Part shown: in pieces, positions 40,390-49,085 of the stretch
Layout of the letters: each line of letters begins with the position of its first letter
Numbering within the stretch: position 1 is the stretch's first letter
Source of the DNA: Amycolatopsis oliviviridis
Lineage (GTDB): Bacteria; Actinomycetota; Actinomycetes; Mycobacteriales; Pseudonocardiaceae
Assembly: GCF_014654365.1 (NCBI RefSeq)
Contig: NZ_BNAY01000001.1
Span: 1,302,001 to 1,366,000 of the forward strand
Direction: 5' to 3'
Length of the DNA stretch: 64,000 nt
Notes under the pieces: model-generated
What the model saw: the letters and a program-made list of their open reading frames with translations, nothing else
Databases searched by the model: none
Told to the model about the DNA's origin: nothing
Translations under genes and position numbers: made by a program

Positions 40390-41115
40390 TCAGACGATGC
40401 CACCGTTGGCGCGGAGAACCTGGCCGTTGACCCAGCGGGCCGGGCCGGCGAGGAACGAGACGACCTCGGCGATGTCGGCCGGGGTGCCGAGGCGTTCGAG
40501 CGGGGGCTGCGCCGCCATCCGCGCGACGGTCTCCTCGTCCTTGCCGTCAAGGAACAGCGTCGTGGCCGTCGGGCCAGGGGCGACCGCGTTCACCGTGATG
40601 TCACGGCCGCGCAATTCGCGGGCGAGGACCAGGGTGATCGCCTCGACCGCGCCCTTCGTGGCCGCGTAGGCGGCGTACCCGGGCAGGGCGAGTCCGAGCA
40701 CAGAGGTGGAGAAGTTGATGATCGCGCCGCCGTCGCGCACGCGGCGGGCGGCCTGCTGATCGACCACGAAGGTGCCGCGGATGTTGGTGCGGTGCATCCG
40801 GTCCATCCGGTCGAGATCCACTTCGGCCACCGGCGCGAGGTACATGGTCCCGGCGGCGTGGACGACGACGTCGATCCCGCCGAAGGTCTTCTCGGCGGTG
40901 TCGAACAAGGCCGAGACGGCGTTCTCGTCGGCGACGTCGGCCTGGGCCGCGATCGCCCGGCCGCCCGCGGCGGTGATCGACTCGACCGCCGCCTGTGCCT
41001 CGTCCTTGTTGCCGCCGTATACGACGACGACCGCGAATCCGTCGGCGGCCAGCCGATCGGCGGCCTCCCTGCCGATGCCCCGCGACCCGCCGGTGACGAT
41101 CGCCACGCGTGTCAT
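40390..41115 (-). CDS. SDR-family oxidoreductase (FabG-like)
   Basis: 241 aa. TGGSRGIGREAADRLAADG binds NADP(H), VVHAAGTMYLAPV is the NAG-like motif, and the catalytic residues are in INFSTSVLGLALPGYAAYAATKG (Ser, Tyr, Lys). First gene of the SDR pair, controlled from the promoter region shared with the divergent TetR. Probably acts on the same compound that the TetR senses. Confidence 0.92.
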   Translation of the reverse strand: MTRVAIVTGGSRGIGREAADRLAADGFAVVVVYGGNKDEAQAAVESITAAGGRAIAAQADVADENAVSALFDTAEKTFGGIDVVVHAAGTMYLAPVAEVDLDRMDRMHRTNIRGTFVVDQQAARRVRDGGAIINFSTSVLGLALPGYAAYAATKGAVEAITLVLARELRGRDITVNAVAPGPTATTLFLDGKDEETVARMAAQPPLERLGTPADIAEVVSFLAGPARWVNGQVLRANGGIV

Positions 41116-41142
41116 GATGCGCTCCCATCAGGTGTTTCCGTT

Positions 41143-41206
41143 GATAACACCATCACCGTAGCACCGATATCGAACCAGTGCTACCCGGATCGTGTTATCG
41201 TCGATA
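41143..41206. promoter_or_regulatory. Operator region between the SDR operon and TetR
   Basis: Three nested symmetries: GATAACAC (41143-41150) with GTGTTATC (41192-41199); GTAGCAC-N13-GTGCTAC (41158-41184); TATCG-T-CGATA (41196-41206). The last overlaps a possible -10 (TATCGT, 41196-41201), which would place transcription at the TetR ATG, making that message leaderless. Confidence 0.55.
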
Positions 41207-41207
41207 C

Positions 41208-41882
41208 ATGACGTTGACGACGAAAGACCGGATGGTCCGCGCCGCGGCGGAACTCCTGCTGGACGGCGGGCGCGACGCGTTGTCGACGCGGGCGGTCAGC
41301 GCCGCCGCGGGCGTGCAGGCACCGACCCTCTATCGCACCTTCGGCGACAAGGACGGACTCCTCGACGCGGTCGCCACTTATGGCTTCCAGAGCTACCTGT
41401 GCGAGAAGCACCACCTCGGCGAGACCGAGGACCCGGTGGGCGATCTCCGGCGCGGCTGGGATCTGCATGTCGAGTTCGGCCTGTCCCAGCCCGCCTTCTA
41501 CATGCTCATGTACGGCGAGCCCCGCGTCCGTGAAGCGCGCAGGGAAGCGGACGCGATGCTCCGCGGGATCGTGGAGCGCATCGCCGAGGCGGGCAGGCTG
41601 CGCGTACCGGTCGAACGTGCCGCGCAACTGGTGCACGCGACCGGGATGGGCGTGATCCTCTCGCTCATCGCGAGCCCGCCCGAAGACCGCGATCTCGACC
41701 TGATCACCGCCGCGCGCGAACACGTCATCGCGACGATCACCACCGACAGCAAGGACGACACCTCGGACATCCCCAGCCGTGCGATCGCGCTCAAAGCCGC
41801 TCTGGAGAAGGATCCCGGGGACGCATTGACCCCGGCCGAGCACACGATGCTCGCCGAATGGCTCGACCGCCTCGCGCGGTGA
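41208..41882 (+). CDS. TetR-family transcriptional regulator
   Basis: 224 aa. HTH: DRMVRAAAELLLDGGRDALS, AGVQAPTLYRTFGDKDGLLD. The C-terminal domain is a TetR ligand-binding bundle (VEFGLSQPAFYMLMYGEPRV). No ribosome-binding site; the ATG seems to be at the transcription start. Very probably represses itself and the divergent SDR pair through the inverted repeats between them. Confidence 0.9.
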   Translation: MTLTTKDRMVRAAAELLLDGGRDALSTRAVSAAAGVQAPTLYRTFGDKDGLLDAVATYGFQSYLCEKHHLGETEDPVGDLRRGWDLHVEFGLSQPAFYMLMYGEPRVREARREADAMLRGIVERIAEAGRLRVPVERAAQLVHATGMGVILSLIASPPEDRDLDLITAAREHVIATITTDSKDDTSDIPSRAIALKAALEKDPGDALTPAEHTMLAEWLDRLAR

Positions 41883-41883
41883 A

Positions 41884-42741
41884 CTACCGGCCGACCGCCC
41901 TCGCCGCCGCGACCGCCTGCCCGGCGTAGGACCGTCCGAAAAGGACGGTGTGCACCAGAAGCGGGAACAGCTGATGCGCGCCGATCCGGTCGGTCCAGCC
42001 CTCGGCGAGCGGGGCGACCTCCTGGTAGGCGGCCAGTACCCGGTCGAGCAGCGGGCAGCCGAACAACTGCAGCATCGCCAGATCCGTCTCGCGATGACCG
42101 CCGTGCGCGGCCGGATCGATCAGAGCGGCCTCGACGGCTCCCCACAGGACGTTGCCGTTCCACAGATCGCCGTGCAGACGGGCGGGAGGTTCGGCGGGCC
42201 CGGTCATCTCCGGAAGTCGCTTGCACGCTTGCTCGATCACCGCGGCTTCGTCGGCGTCCAGCGTGCCCTCGTCGACGGCACGGCGGACATAAGGCAGGAC
42301 CCGGTGCTCGGCATACCACCGCGGCCAGTCCTCACCGGGCGCGTTCGCCATCGGAGCGAGACCGATCCACGCGTCGGCAGGCCCTTCCGGTGGAGCCGCG
42401 CCGAACGCGGGCGCTCCGGCCGCGTGCAACGCCGCGAGTCCCCGTCCCAGCCGTTCCGCCGCGTGATGCGTCGGCCGCCCGCCGCCCACCAATTCGGTGA
42501 CCAGCCATTCCTCGTCGTGGCCACGGACCTCGGGCACCCGGACGGCATCGGCGTCACTCAGCCACCGCAGTCCCGCCGCCTCCGCCGGCGTCGCGTTCCG
42601 GGCGTGACCTCGTTTGACGACCACCGTGTCGCCGCTGTCGAGCACCACTTCGGTCACCGCGCCCGAGAGCCCCCTCTGCTCGGCGACCGCTCGTCCGGTG
42701 ATCCTCGTGGCCGCCTCGGCAGGTGTCGAAACCTGGGTCAT
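41884..42741 (-). CDS. Fructosamine/ketosamine-3-kinase family protein
   Basis: 285 aa, kinase-like fold. RLHGDLWNGNVLW carries the catalytic Asp and metal-binding Asn, and AALIDPAAHGGHRETDLAML the DPA-type metal site; VVVKRGHARN has the ATP-binding Lys. It would phosphorylate glycated amines to trigger deglycation. The start could be ATG 42741 or TTG 42750; I keep the ATG. It is convergent with the TetR gene, with one base between. Confidence 0.88.
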   Translation of the reverse strand: MTQVSTPAEAATRITGRAVAEQRGLSGAVTEVVLDSGDTVVVKRGHARNATPAEAAGLRWLSDADAVRVPEVRGHDEEWLVTELVGGGRPTHHAAERLGRGLAALHAAGAPAFGAAPPEGPADAWIGLAPMANAPGEDWPRWYAEHRVLPYVRRAVDEGTLDADEAAVIEQACKRLPEMTGPAEPPARLHGDLWNGNVLWGAVEAALIDPAAHGGHRETDLAMLQLFGCPLLDRVLAAYQEVAPLAEGWTDRIGAHQLFPLLVHTVLFGRSYAGQAVAAARAVGR

Positions 42742-42838
42742 GCCCAGCAACCTACCTCCGCCGATCGGGTGAACGCTCGTTGTCTAGAGTGCTCTCCGGG
42801 GGAAATCCACGCACTTTCACTTTCGAGGGAGATCGGTC

Positions 42839-43531
42839 GTGCCCAAACGTCCGAGAGTTCGTCACGCCGTCATCGCCGCGATGGCCGGTATCGCGCTGGT
42901 CGGCTGCACTCCGCCGGCCAACACCGGCCAGGCCAGGAGCGCCGCCGCCACCCCGTCCGGGGAGACGTCCGCCAGCCCGTCCCCGACGACGACGGAGATG
43001 CCGTACCTGACCACCACGCCCACGCTGGAGGTCAGCGGGGACGCGGTCAAACCGGGGACGAAACTGAAGTTCGGCGAACAGGCGATCATCCCCTTCTACA
43101 GCCGGTACGCGAAAGGCGTCGTCGGGCTCACGGTCACCGTCGAATCGGTCAAAGCGCCCGACGCCGACATCGACGGCCTGCCGCTCAAGGACGAAGACAA
43201 GGCCAAGCTGCGGGGCAAAAACTTCTTCTTCGTCCACGAAAAGCTGACGAACGTCGACGGCACCAACCTCGCCGAAGTGACCGCGCCGCTCCTGACCGCC
43301 AAAACCAAGAGCGGCGGCTGGCCGGGCTCGCTCCTGGGCATGGGGAAGATCGACGTCACCGGGTGCGAGGACCAGAACTTCGCGCCGAAGGACTTCTCGG
43401 TCAAGGGAGCCGTTTTCGAATCCTGCCGTCTGCACTTCGGCGTCGCGTCGGACCCGATCGCTTCGCTTGCGTACACGACCCAGCCTTACGAGAGCGCCGA
43501 TTCACGCTCCGTGACCTGGCGGAACAAATAG
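42839..43531 (+). CDS. Lipoprotein of unknown function
   Basis: 230 aa. Lipobox GIALVGC gives Cys23 as the lipid-modified residue after a hydrophobic signal. A Ser/Thr/Pro linker (ATPSGETSASPSPTTTEMP) and a globular domain of about 170 residues with two Cys (GCEDQ, ESCRLHF) follow. GTG 42839 is preceded by CGAGGGAGA. Its last 30 bp overlap the end of the convergent AraC gene. Outer-face, envelope-bound; no function can be named. Confidence 0.8.
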   Translation: MPKRPRVRHAVIAAMAGIALVGCTPPANTGQARSAAATPSGETSASPSPTTTEMPYLTTTPTLEVSGDAVKPGTKLKFGEQAIIPFYSRYAKGVVGLTVTVESVKAPDADIDGLPLKDEDKAKLRGKNFFFVHEKLTNVDGTNLAEVTAPLLTAKTKSGGWPGSLLGMGKIDVTGCEDQNFAPKDFSVKGAVFESCRLHFGVASDPIASLAYTTQPYESADSRSVTWRNK

Positions 43532-44329
43532 TCCGGCCGGCTTCCCGACCTCGGTCGGGCTGCATCCGGTCAAGGCCCGGAACTCGCGGACGAGGTGCGC
43601 CTGGTCGCTGTAACCGCCCAGGTGCGCCACCTCCGCCCAAGACAGGGACGCCGCCCGGTTCAGCAGCGCCAGCACGCGGTTGAGCCGGGCGATCCGTCCG
43701 ATCGTGCGGGGATTCAGCCCGATCTGTTCGCGGAAACGGGCGTTGAGATGCTGTCTGCTCCAGCCGATCTCCTCCGCGAGGGCGTCGACGCGGACCCGGC
43801 CCGCCGAAAGCCTGTCCCACGCGTACCGGACCGCCGGCGCGAGTTCGGGACCGCGAGCGAGCCTCGACATCAGGTATTCGTCCAGCAGCCGGAATCTCTC
43901 CGGCCAGTCCGCCGCCTCCGCGAGCCGTTCGGTCAGCGGCCCGGACGGCATCAGGTCGACCGCCGCGATCGCCGAATTCGTCAACTCCCGCAACGGAATT
44001 CCGAACAACGCGTAGGAGCCGAGCGGAGTCAGGGTGACGACGATCCCCCGCCAAGCCCCGGCCTGCTCGACACGCAGCGGCCGGTCCCGCAACCCCAGCA
44101 CCGGCGATTCCGGGATCTCGCCGTCCCGCTTCGGGACTTCGAAGTCGATCACCCAGGTGAGCACGGACAAGGGGGTGACCTGCCACGAAGTGGGCCCGGC
44201 GTCGGGCAGGTCGTGCGCGACGTAGCTCGCGACATGGGCCGCGAGGCCGGGATGCGGCGACCGGAGAACCCGCTCGCCGGGTGCGCGGACGATGTCCCGT
44301 CGCGGTACCACGAGTCCCCACCCACCCAT
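43502..44329 (-). CDS. AraC-family transcriptional regulator
   Basis: 275 aa. The C-terminal double HTH (VDALAEEIGWSRQHLNARFR, LSWAEVAHLGGYSDQAHLVREFRALTGCSPTEV) is AraC-type; the N-terminal part (SVLTWVIDFEVPKRD) resembles the DUF6597-type sensor of actinobacterial AraC proteins. It is divergent from the alpha/beta hydrolase gene, with 57 bp between starts, and may regulate it. Confidence 0.88.
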   Translation of the reverse strand: MGGWGLVVPRRDIVRAPGERVLRSPHPGLAAHVASYVAHDLPDAGPTSWQVTPLSVLTWVIDFEVPKRDGEIPESPVLGLRDRPLRVEQAGAWRGIVVTLTPLGSYALFGIPLRELTNSAIAAVDLMPSGPLTERLAEAADWPERFRLLDEYLMSRLARGPELAPAVRYAWDRLSAGRVRVDALAEEIGWSRQHLNARFREQIGLNPRTIGRIARLNRVLALLNRAASLSWAEVAHLGGYSDQAHLVREFRALTGCSPTEVGKPAGLFVPPGHGA

Positions 44330-44386
44330 TCCGCCATCTTACTTTCGTTCAAGACCGGGAACGTGGCTCTGCCTAGCGTCCTTCCC

Positions 44387-45250
44387 ATGAAGAAAATCGG
44401 GGGTTTCAGAGACGCGGCGGCCGAGAATCGCTACTTCGCCGCTTATGACCGCGCCATGGCCGAGTGCCCGGAGCCGGGCGCGGTGTTCGACATCAGGACA
44501 CACCACGGCATCACTCGCGTCTACCGCTACGGCAGCGAAGGCGCGCCGCTCGTCCTGCTTCCGGGGCTCATGGCGACCTCCGCCTGTTACGCGGCACTGA
44601 TCCCCGCTCTGGCCGACAGGTGCGCGGTCTATGCGATCGACACTCTCGGCGAGGCGGGCGGAAGTGTTCACAAGGTGCCGTTCAAAGACATCCGCGACCG
44701 CGCGAGCGCTCTCGAAGACGTCCTGGACCACCTGGGTCTGACCGCGGTGCACCTCGTAGGCGGGTCGACCGGCGGCTGGCACGCGATCAACCAGGCGATC
44801 CACTTCCCCGGCAGGCTCGCGTCCATCGGGCTGCTGGATCCGACGACGGTCTCCGCGCCGTTCGCGCGGAAAGTGTTCTGGTACGGCCTGCCCGCTACGG
44901 TCTTCGACAGCGAACGCCTGTGGCGGCGGTTTGTGACATGGTCCGCGGGGGAAGACATCCTCGACCAGCCCGCCGCCCGGCTGGTACTCGCCGGAATCCG
45001 CTGCTATCGAGCGCGGATGCCGTTCCAGGTGTGCCCGAGCGACGAGGCGCTGCGGTCCATCGAAGTCCCCACACTCGCCCTGTTCGGCGGGCGGAGCGCC
45101 GTGCACGATTCGGCCGACGCCGCGGCACGACTGGAAAGCCTGCTCCCCCAGGCCGACATCGAGATCCTGCCCGACGCGGGCCACTACCTCTACCTGCGCC
45201 CGGAGGATCGAGAGCTGATCATCGACCGGCTCCTCAAGTGGGTTGCCTAG
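44387..45250 (+). CDS. Alpha/beta hydrolase
   Basis: 287 aa. Oxyanion loop LVLLPGLMATSA, nucleophile Ser127 in HLVGGSTGGWHA, acid near TLALFGGRSAVHDSAD and final His in LPDAGHYLYLRPED. An esterase or C-C hydrolase; substrate unknown. ATG 44387. The stop TAG shares CTAG with the stop of the convergent zinc-ribbon gene. Confidence 0.87.
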   Translation: MKKIGGFRDAAAENRYFAAYDRAMAECPEPGAVFDIRTHHGITRVYRYGSEGAPLVLLPGLMATSACYAALIPALADRCAVYAIDTLGEAGGSVHKVPFKDIRDRASALEDVLDHLGLTAVHLVGGSTGGWHAINQAIHFPGRLASIGLLDPTTVSAPFARKVFWYGLPATVFDSERLWRRFVTWSAGEDILDQPAARLVLAGIRCYRARMPFQVCPSDEALRSIEVPTLALFGGRSAVHDSADAAARLESLLPQADIEILPDAGHYLYLRPEDRELIIDRLLKWVA

Positions 45251-45624
45251 GCGACCTGTGCGGCAGCCTGGGCGCGAGCGGCGGCCAGGCTGGCCTGGCA
45301 GGCGACGATCAGCCGGGCCGAAGCGGCGCTTTCGCCGTGGCCGCACCGAGGACAGGACATCGTGACGGCGCCGGACAGTTCGTCGACCGAAACAGTCAGC
45401 GCGGTCGCGCACGAGCGGCACCAGCGATGTCGCGTGATCGGGTTGACGTGCACCGGGGACGCGACGCACTGGTGGATCCAGCGCCCGTGCACGTGGCAGG
45501 TCAGGCGGTCGTCCGGGGCCAGGCGGCCCACGTCTTCCGCGTCGTCTTCCATCGCCAGCAGAACCGGCAGGGTGCGGCTCACCGGGTTCAGCCGCGTGAT
45601 CGAGGCCAGTGTCGTGGTGTTCAT
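45247..45624 (-). CDS. Small zinc-ribbon protein, paralogue of the gene at 21057
   Basis: 125 aa, function unknown. HRWCRSC (Cys69, Cys72) and SCPRCG (Cys91, Cys94) form the zinc ribbon; CHVHGRWIHQCVASPVHV is the second conserved block. AAGGAG precedes the ATG. CCTGATAAG (45653-45661) occurs 29 bp upstream, as at the paralogue. The two proteins differ in their N- and C-terminal parts, so they are old paralogues rather than a recent copy. Confidence 0.75.
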   Translation of the reverse strand: MNTTTLASITRLNPVSRTLPVLLAMEDDAEDVGRLAPDDRLTCHVHGRWIHQCVASPVHVNPITRHRWCRSCATALTVSVDELSGAVTMSCPRCGHGESAASARLIVACQASLAAARAQAAAQVA

Positions 45625-45786
45625 CGCTTTCTCCTTCCGGCTCTTATCAGGACGTCGAACGGCGACCGCCAGATACGACACGGCCGGGCAGCCTTTCACG
45701 AAAAACCTCCCCCCGCCGGGTGAGTCGATCTTGGTCGATTCCAAACCGTTACCCCATTCGGGTTAACCGCGCGTATCTTTCGGATC

Positions 45787-46542
45787 ATGACGGCCACCCT
45801 CACCACACTGTCCACATCGGACGGTCACGGCCGCGGCTACCTGCTGCTTCCGCCCGCCGGCGGGACACTCCGGGCGTTCGGACCGCTCGCCGACGCGGCC
45901 GGCGCGGACGTCTGGGGCGTCGAATATCCCGCACACGGGGAACGACTCGCCGAGGCACCGGCGGCGTCGATCGAAGAACTCGCCACGCTCGTGGCCGAGG
46001 CGATGCCGAAGGAGTGGTTTTCCCGCACGGTGACGATCGGTTTCGGGATGGGCGCCTTCGTCGCACTGGAAACGGCACAGCGGCTGGGCGTCGCCCCGGG
46101 CGCGCTGATCGTCGTGGACGCGTGCGCCCCACAACGACGCACGCCCGACAAGAACGCCAAAGCGGGCGCGTCGGCCATGGGGCGGGTGTTCGGCCGCACC
46201 GGGCTCACTCCGGTCGCGGGCTATCGCGACTCGCCCGAGCGCTGGGAATACGCTCTCGACCTGCTGCTCGGCGACCTCCAATTGCTGAACGCCTACCGCG
46301 GGCCCGTCAGGACACGGCTCTCGTGCCCGCTGGCGGCGATGCGCGGGACCGATGATCCCGCGTCCGCTTCGGGGGACGACGCCACGGGAGGCTGGCGGGT
46401 GTGGACCTCCGGTCCGTTCGTAGGCCGGGTCGTCCCGGGCGGGTACCTCGGCGTGCTCGAGTCCGGCCGGGAGGCCGGGTTCTGGAGCCGGATCCACCGG
46501 CTCGAAGCGGCCTTCCTCGACGTCGAACCGGACGTCGCTTAG
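45787..46542 (+). CDS. Thioesterase II-like protein lacking catalytic Ser and His
   Basis: 251 aa, alpha/beta fold of the GrsT/type II thioesterase kind: LLPPAGGTLRAFGPLADA, WGVEYPAHGERLAE and VALETAQRLG. The nucleophile elbow GHSMG reads GFGMG (85-89), so Ser is Gly87, and the PGGHF motif reads PGGYL, so His is Tyr220. It cannot act as a normal thioesterase and may be a binding or regulatory relic. No NRPS or PKS gene is in the window. Confidence 0.75.
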   Translation: MTATLTTLSTSDGHGRGYLLLPPAGGTLRAFGPLADAAGADVWGVEYPAHGERLAEAPAASIEELATLVAEAMPKEWFSRTVTIGFGMGAFVALETAQRLGVAPGALIVVDACAPQRRTPDKNAKAGASAMGRVFGRTGLTPVAGYRDSPERWEYALDLLLGDLQLLNAYRGPVRTRLSCPLAAMRGTDDPASASGDDATGGWRVWTSGPFVGRVVPGGYLGVLESGREAGFWSRIHRLEAAFLDVEPDVA

Positions 46543-46641
46543 CCGGGTGACGTACACCGGTGACGTCGTCCGACGGTCGCCGCACCCCGCGCCGCACCCT
46601 TAATTTCGTCCCGTACCAGGCGTTTCGCGGGAGGAATCAGG

Positions 46642-47658
46642 ATGCTCAGCAGGAGAAGGTTCGCACAGGCCGTCGCCGCCGCGGCGGCGGGAGCCACCGT
46701 GGCGGGTTGCTCGGCCCAGCCCGCGGCCGCACCGGCGGCGGCACCGGCCACCACCGGCGGGAACACCTCGTTCGGCCCGCTCAAGCAGATCGACGCCGGG
46801 GAACTGAGCATCGGGTACGCCGAGGCCGGCCCCGCCGACGGTCCGGTGGTGGTCCTCCTGCACGGCTGGCCCTACGACATCCACAGCTACGTCGACGTCA
46901 CCCCGCGCCTGGTCGCGGCCGGGTACCGGGTGATCGTGCCGTTCCTGCGGGGCTACGGGTCGACCCGGTTCCTGTCGAAGGACACCTTCCGCAACGGCCA
47001 GCAGTCCGCGATAGCCGCCGACATCGTCGCGCTGCTGGACGCCCTCAAGATCGAGAAGGCCGTCTTCGGTGGCTACGACTGGGGCGCCCGCACGGCCGTG
47101 ATCATCGCCGCGCTGTGGCCCGAGCGGTGCAAGGCGCTCGTGTCGGTGAGCGGCTACCTGGTCACCAACCGGGAGACCAACAAGCAGCCGCTCTCCCCTG
47201 CCGCCGAGCTCGGGTGGTGGTACCAGTACTACTTCGCCACCGAGCGCGGCATCCTCGGCTACACGAAGAACCGCCACGACTTCAACAAGCTGATCTGGAA
47301 GATCGCGTCGCCGAAGTGGACCTTCGACGACGCGACCTACGACCGTTCGGCTGCCTGTTTCGACAATCCGGACCACGTCGCCATCGTGATCCACAACTAC
47401 CGCTGGCGGCTCAGCCTCGCCGAGGGCGACCCGAAACTCGACGCCCTCGAACAGAAACTCGCGCAGGGCCCGGCGGTTTCGGTGCCCACCATCACGATCG
47501 GCAGCGACTTCGACGGCCCGAACACCGACGGCAAGGCCTACCGGTCGAAGTTCTCCGGCAAGTACGAGCACCGGATCCTGAACGGGATCGGCCACAACGT
47601 GCCGCAGGAGGCGCCCGAGGAGTTCGCCAAAGCGGTCATCGACGTCGACCGGTTCTAG
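46642..47658 (+). CDS. Exported alpha/beta hydrolase, epoxide-hydrolase-like
   Basis: 338 aa. Tat-type signal SRRRFAQA plus a lipobox-like VAGC (Cys23), so it may be a Tat-exported lipoprotein. VLLHGWPYDIHSYVDV is the HGxP oxyanion motif; Asp146 in VFGGYDWGARTA takes the place of the Ser nucleophile, as in epoxide hydrolases and haloalkane dehalogenases; the final His is in GIGHNVPQEAPEEF. GGAGG precedes ATG 46642. Its TAG stop lies in the left CTAG of a foldback element. Confidence 0.88.
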   Translation: MLSRRRFAQAVAAAAAGATVAGCSAQPAAAPAAAPATTGGNTSFGPLKQIDAGELSIGYAEAGPADGPVVVLLHGWPYDIHSYVDVTPRLVAAGYRVIVPFLRGYGSTRFLSKDTFRNGQQSAIAADIVALLDALKIEKAVFGGYDWGARTAVIIAALWPERCKALVSVSGYLVTNRETNKQPLSPAAELGWWYQYYFATERGILGYTKNRHDFNKLIWKIASPKWTFDDATYDRSAACFDNPDHVAIVIHNYRWRLSLAEGDPKLDALEQKLAQGPAVSVPTITIGSDFDGPNTDGKAYRSKFSGKYEHRILNGIGHNVPQEAPEEFAKAVIDVDRF

Positions 47659-47822
47659 GCGCTGTCCGGCAAGTCTGTTCGATGGGCTTCGTGATCCAGG
47701 TGGTTCCTGGCGGTGCGGGCGGATCGGCCTCGTACCGGGTTGTACTCGGGCGCATCCGCCCGTGCCGTCAGGGACCGCCTGGGCGCGGAGACCGCGAACA
47801 CGACTTGCCGGACAGTGCCTAG
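47655..47822. mobile_element. 168-bp foldback (MITE-like) element flanked by CTAG
   Basis: The ends CTAGGCGCTGTCCGGCAAGT and (reverse strand) CTAGGCACTGTCCGGCAAGT match at 19 of 20; further in, both arms read TGTTCG, CCAGG(T/C)GGT(T/C)CCTG and ACGGGCGGAT-like blocks, so the whole element folds on itself. CTAG at both edges may be a target duplication, as seen with IS5-group insertions. No transposase. It supplies the stop codons of both flanking genes. A large bidirectional terminator is the alternative. Confidence 0.6.
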
Positions 47823-48988
47823 CGGCCGCCGGTGAGGTGTTCGAGGGCGAGCTGGGACAGGCGGATGAAGCCGTAACCGCGTTCCGCCGCCTTGTCCGGA
47901 TCGAAGTCCTCGAACGCCGACCGGTCCGCCAGCAGATCCGCGGCCGTCTCGCCCTCGCCGAGCGTCGGCGTCGCCAGTTCCGGGACGAGGGCGGCGTCCA
48001 GCGCGGCCCGCACGTCGGGATCGGCGCGGAAGGCCCGCGAGCGTTCGGCGAACAGCAGGTAACTGGCCATGTTGGCCTCGGCGCTGGCCCAGACGCCGTC
48101 CATGTTCTCCGTGCGCAGCGGCTTGTAGTCGAAGTGGCGTGGTCCGTCGTAGCCGCCGTGCTCCAGCAGGTCGACCAGGAAGAAGGACGAGAGCACGTCG
48201 CCGTGCCCGAACACCAGGTCCTGGTCGAACCGCGGGCCACGCTGGCCGTTGAGGTCGATGTGGAACAGCTTGCCCTGCCACAGGGCCTGCCCGATGCCGT
48301 GGACGATGTTGAGTCCGGCCATCTGCTCGTGCCCGACCTCCGGGTTCACCCCGACGATCTCGTGGTTGTCCAGTGTGGAGATGAACGCGAGCGCGTGCCC
48401 GACGGTCGGCAGCAGGATGTCGCCGCGCGGTTCGTTCGGCTTCGGTTCGAGCGCGAGCCGAAGGCCGTAGCCCTGGTCGATGACGTACTGGGCGAGGAAG
48501 TCGATGCCCTCGCGGTAGCGGTCCATCGCCGCGCGGACGTCCTTCGCGGCGTCGGTCTCGCTGCCTTCGCGACCACCCCAGAGCACGAACGTCGACGCGC
48601 CGAGCTCGGCGGCGAGATCGAGGTTCCGCAGCACCTTCCGCAGCGCGTAGCGGCGGACGTCGCGGTCGTTGCTGGTCAGGCCGCCGTCCTTGAAAACGGG
48701 GTGGCTGAACAGGTTCGTGGTCACCATCGGCACGACGAGACCGGTCTCGTCGAGCGCGCCCTGGAAGCGCTTCAGGTGCCGGGCGCGTTCGGCGTCGGCC
48801 GAGCCGAACGGGACGAGGTCGTCGTCGTGGAAGGTGATGCCCCAGGCGCCGAGGTCCGAGAGGCGGTGCACGGCTTCGACCGGGTCGAGCGGACCCCGGC
48901 TCGCCGGACCGAACATGTCGTTCGCCTGCCAGCCCACGGTCCACAGCCCGAAGCTGAACTTGTCCTCACGCGTCGGTGCCTGAGCCAT
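47819..48988 (-). CDS. xylA: Xylose isomerase
   Basis: 389 aa, D-xylose to D-xylulose (and D-glucose to D-fructose). [17 protein letters not shown] at the start, [10 protein letters not shown] (catalytic His), [14 protein letters not shown] and [13 protein letters not shown] (metal ligands), [18 protein letters not shown]. The length is that of class I actinobacterial enzymes. ATG 48988 has GGAGG upstream. A ROK regulator is divergent, with a GTTCAGGCATC operator pair in between. No xylulokinase is next to it. Its stop falls in the foldback element. Confidence 0.96.
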   Translation of the reverse strand: MAQAPTREDKFSFGLWTVGWQANDMFGPASRGPLDPVEAVHRLSDLGAWGITFHDDDLVPFGSADAERARHLKRFQGALDETGLVVPMVTTNLFSHPVFKDGGLTSNDRDVRRYALRKVLRNLDLAAELGASTFVLWGGREGSETDAAKDVRAAMDRYREGIDFLAQYVIDQGYGLRLALEPKPNEPRGDILLPTVGHALAFISTLDNHEIVGVNPEVGHEQMAGLNIVHGIGQALWQGKLFHIDLNGQRGPRFDQDLVFGHGDVLSSFFLVDLLEHGGYDGPRHFDYKPLRTENMDGVWASAEANMASYLLFAERSRAFRADPDVRAALDAALVPELATPTLGEGETAADLLADRSAFEDFDPDKAAERGYGFIRLSQLALEHLTGGR

Positions 48989-49006
48989 CTCGCCTCCACC
49001 AATTAG

Positions 49007-49085
49007 TTTGATGCCTGAACTTATCGACGCGTCCCGCAGCGGGTCAAGCCTTTCGTTCAGGCATCGAACGAATACAATCGCGCGA
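49007..49085. promoter_or_regulatory. Operator pair and leaderless promoter between xylA and the ROK regulator
   Basis: TTTGATGCCTGAAC (49007-49020) and GTTCAGGCATCGAA (49055-49068) are inverted, matching at 13 of 14, with 34 bp between. One arm is 18 bp before the xylA start; the other is just before TACAAT (49073-49078), whose transcription start would be the ATG of the ROK gene (49085). Confidence 0.65.

Noticed and set aside
45787..46542. Evidence of a polyketide or non-ribosomal peptide cluster
   Set aside because: The thioesterase-like gene stands alone and lacks catalytic residues; no KS, A, C or carrier domains occur nearby.
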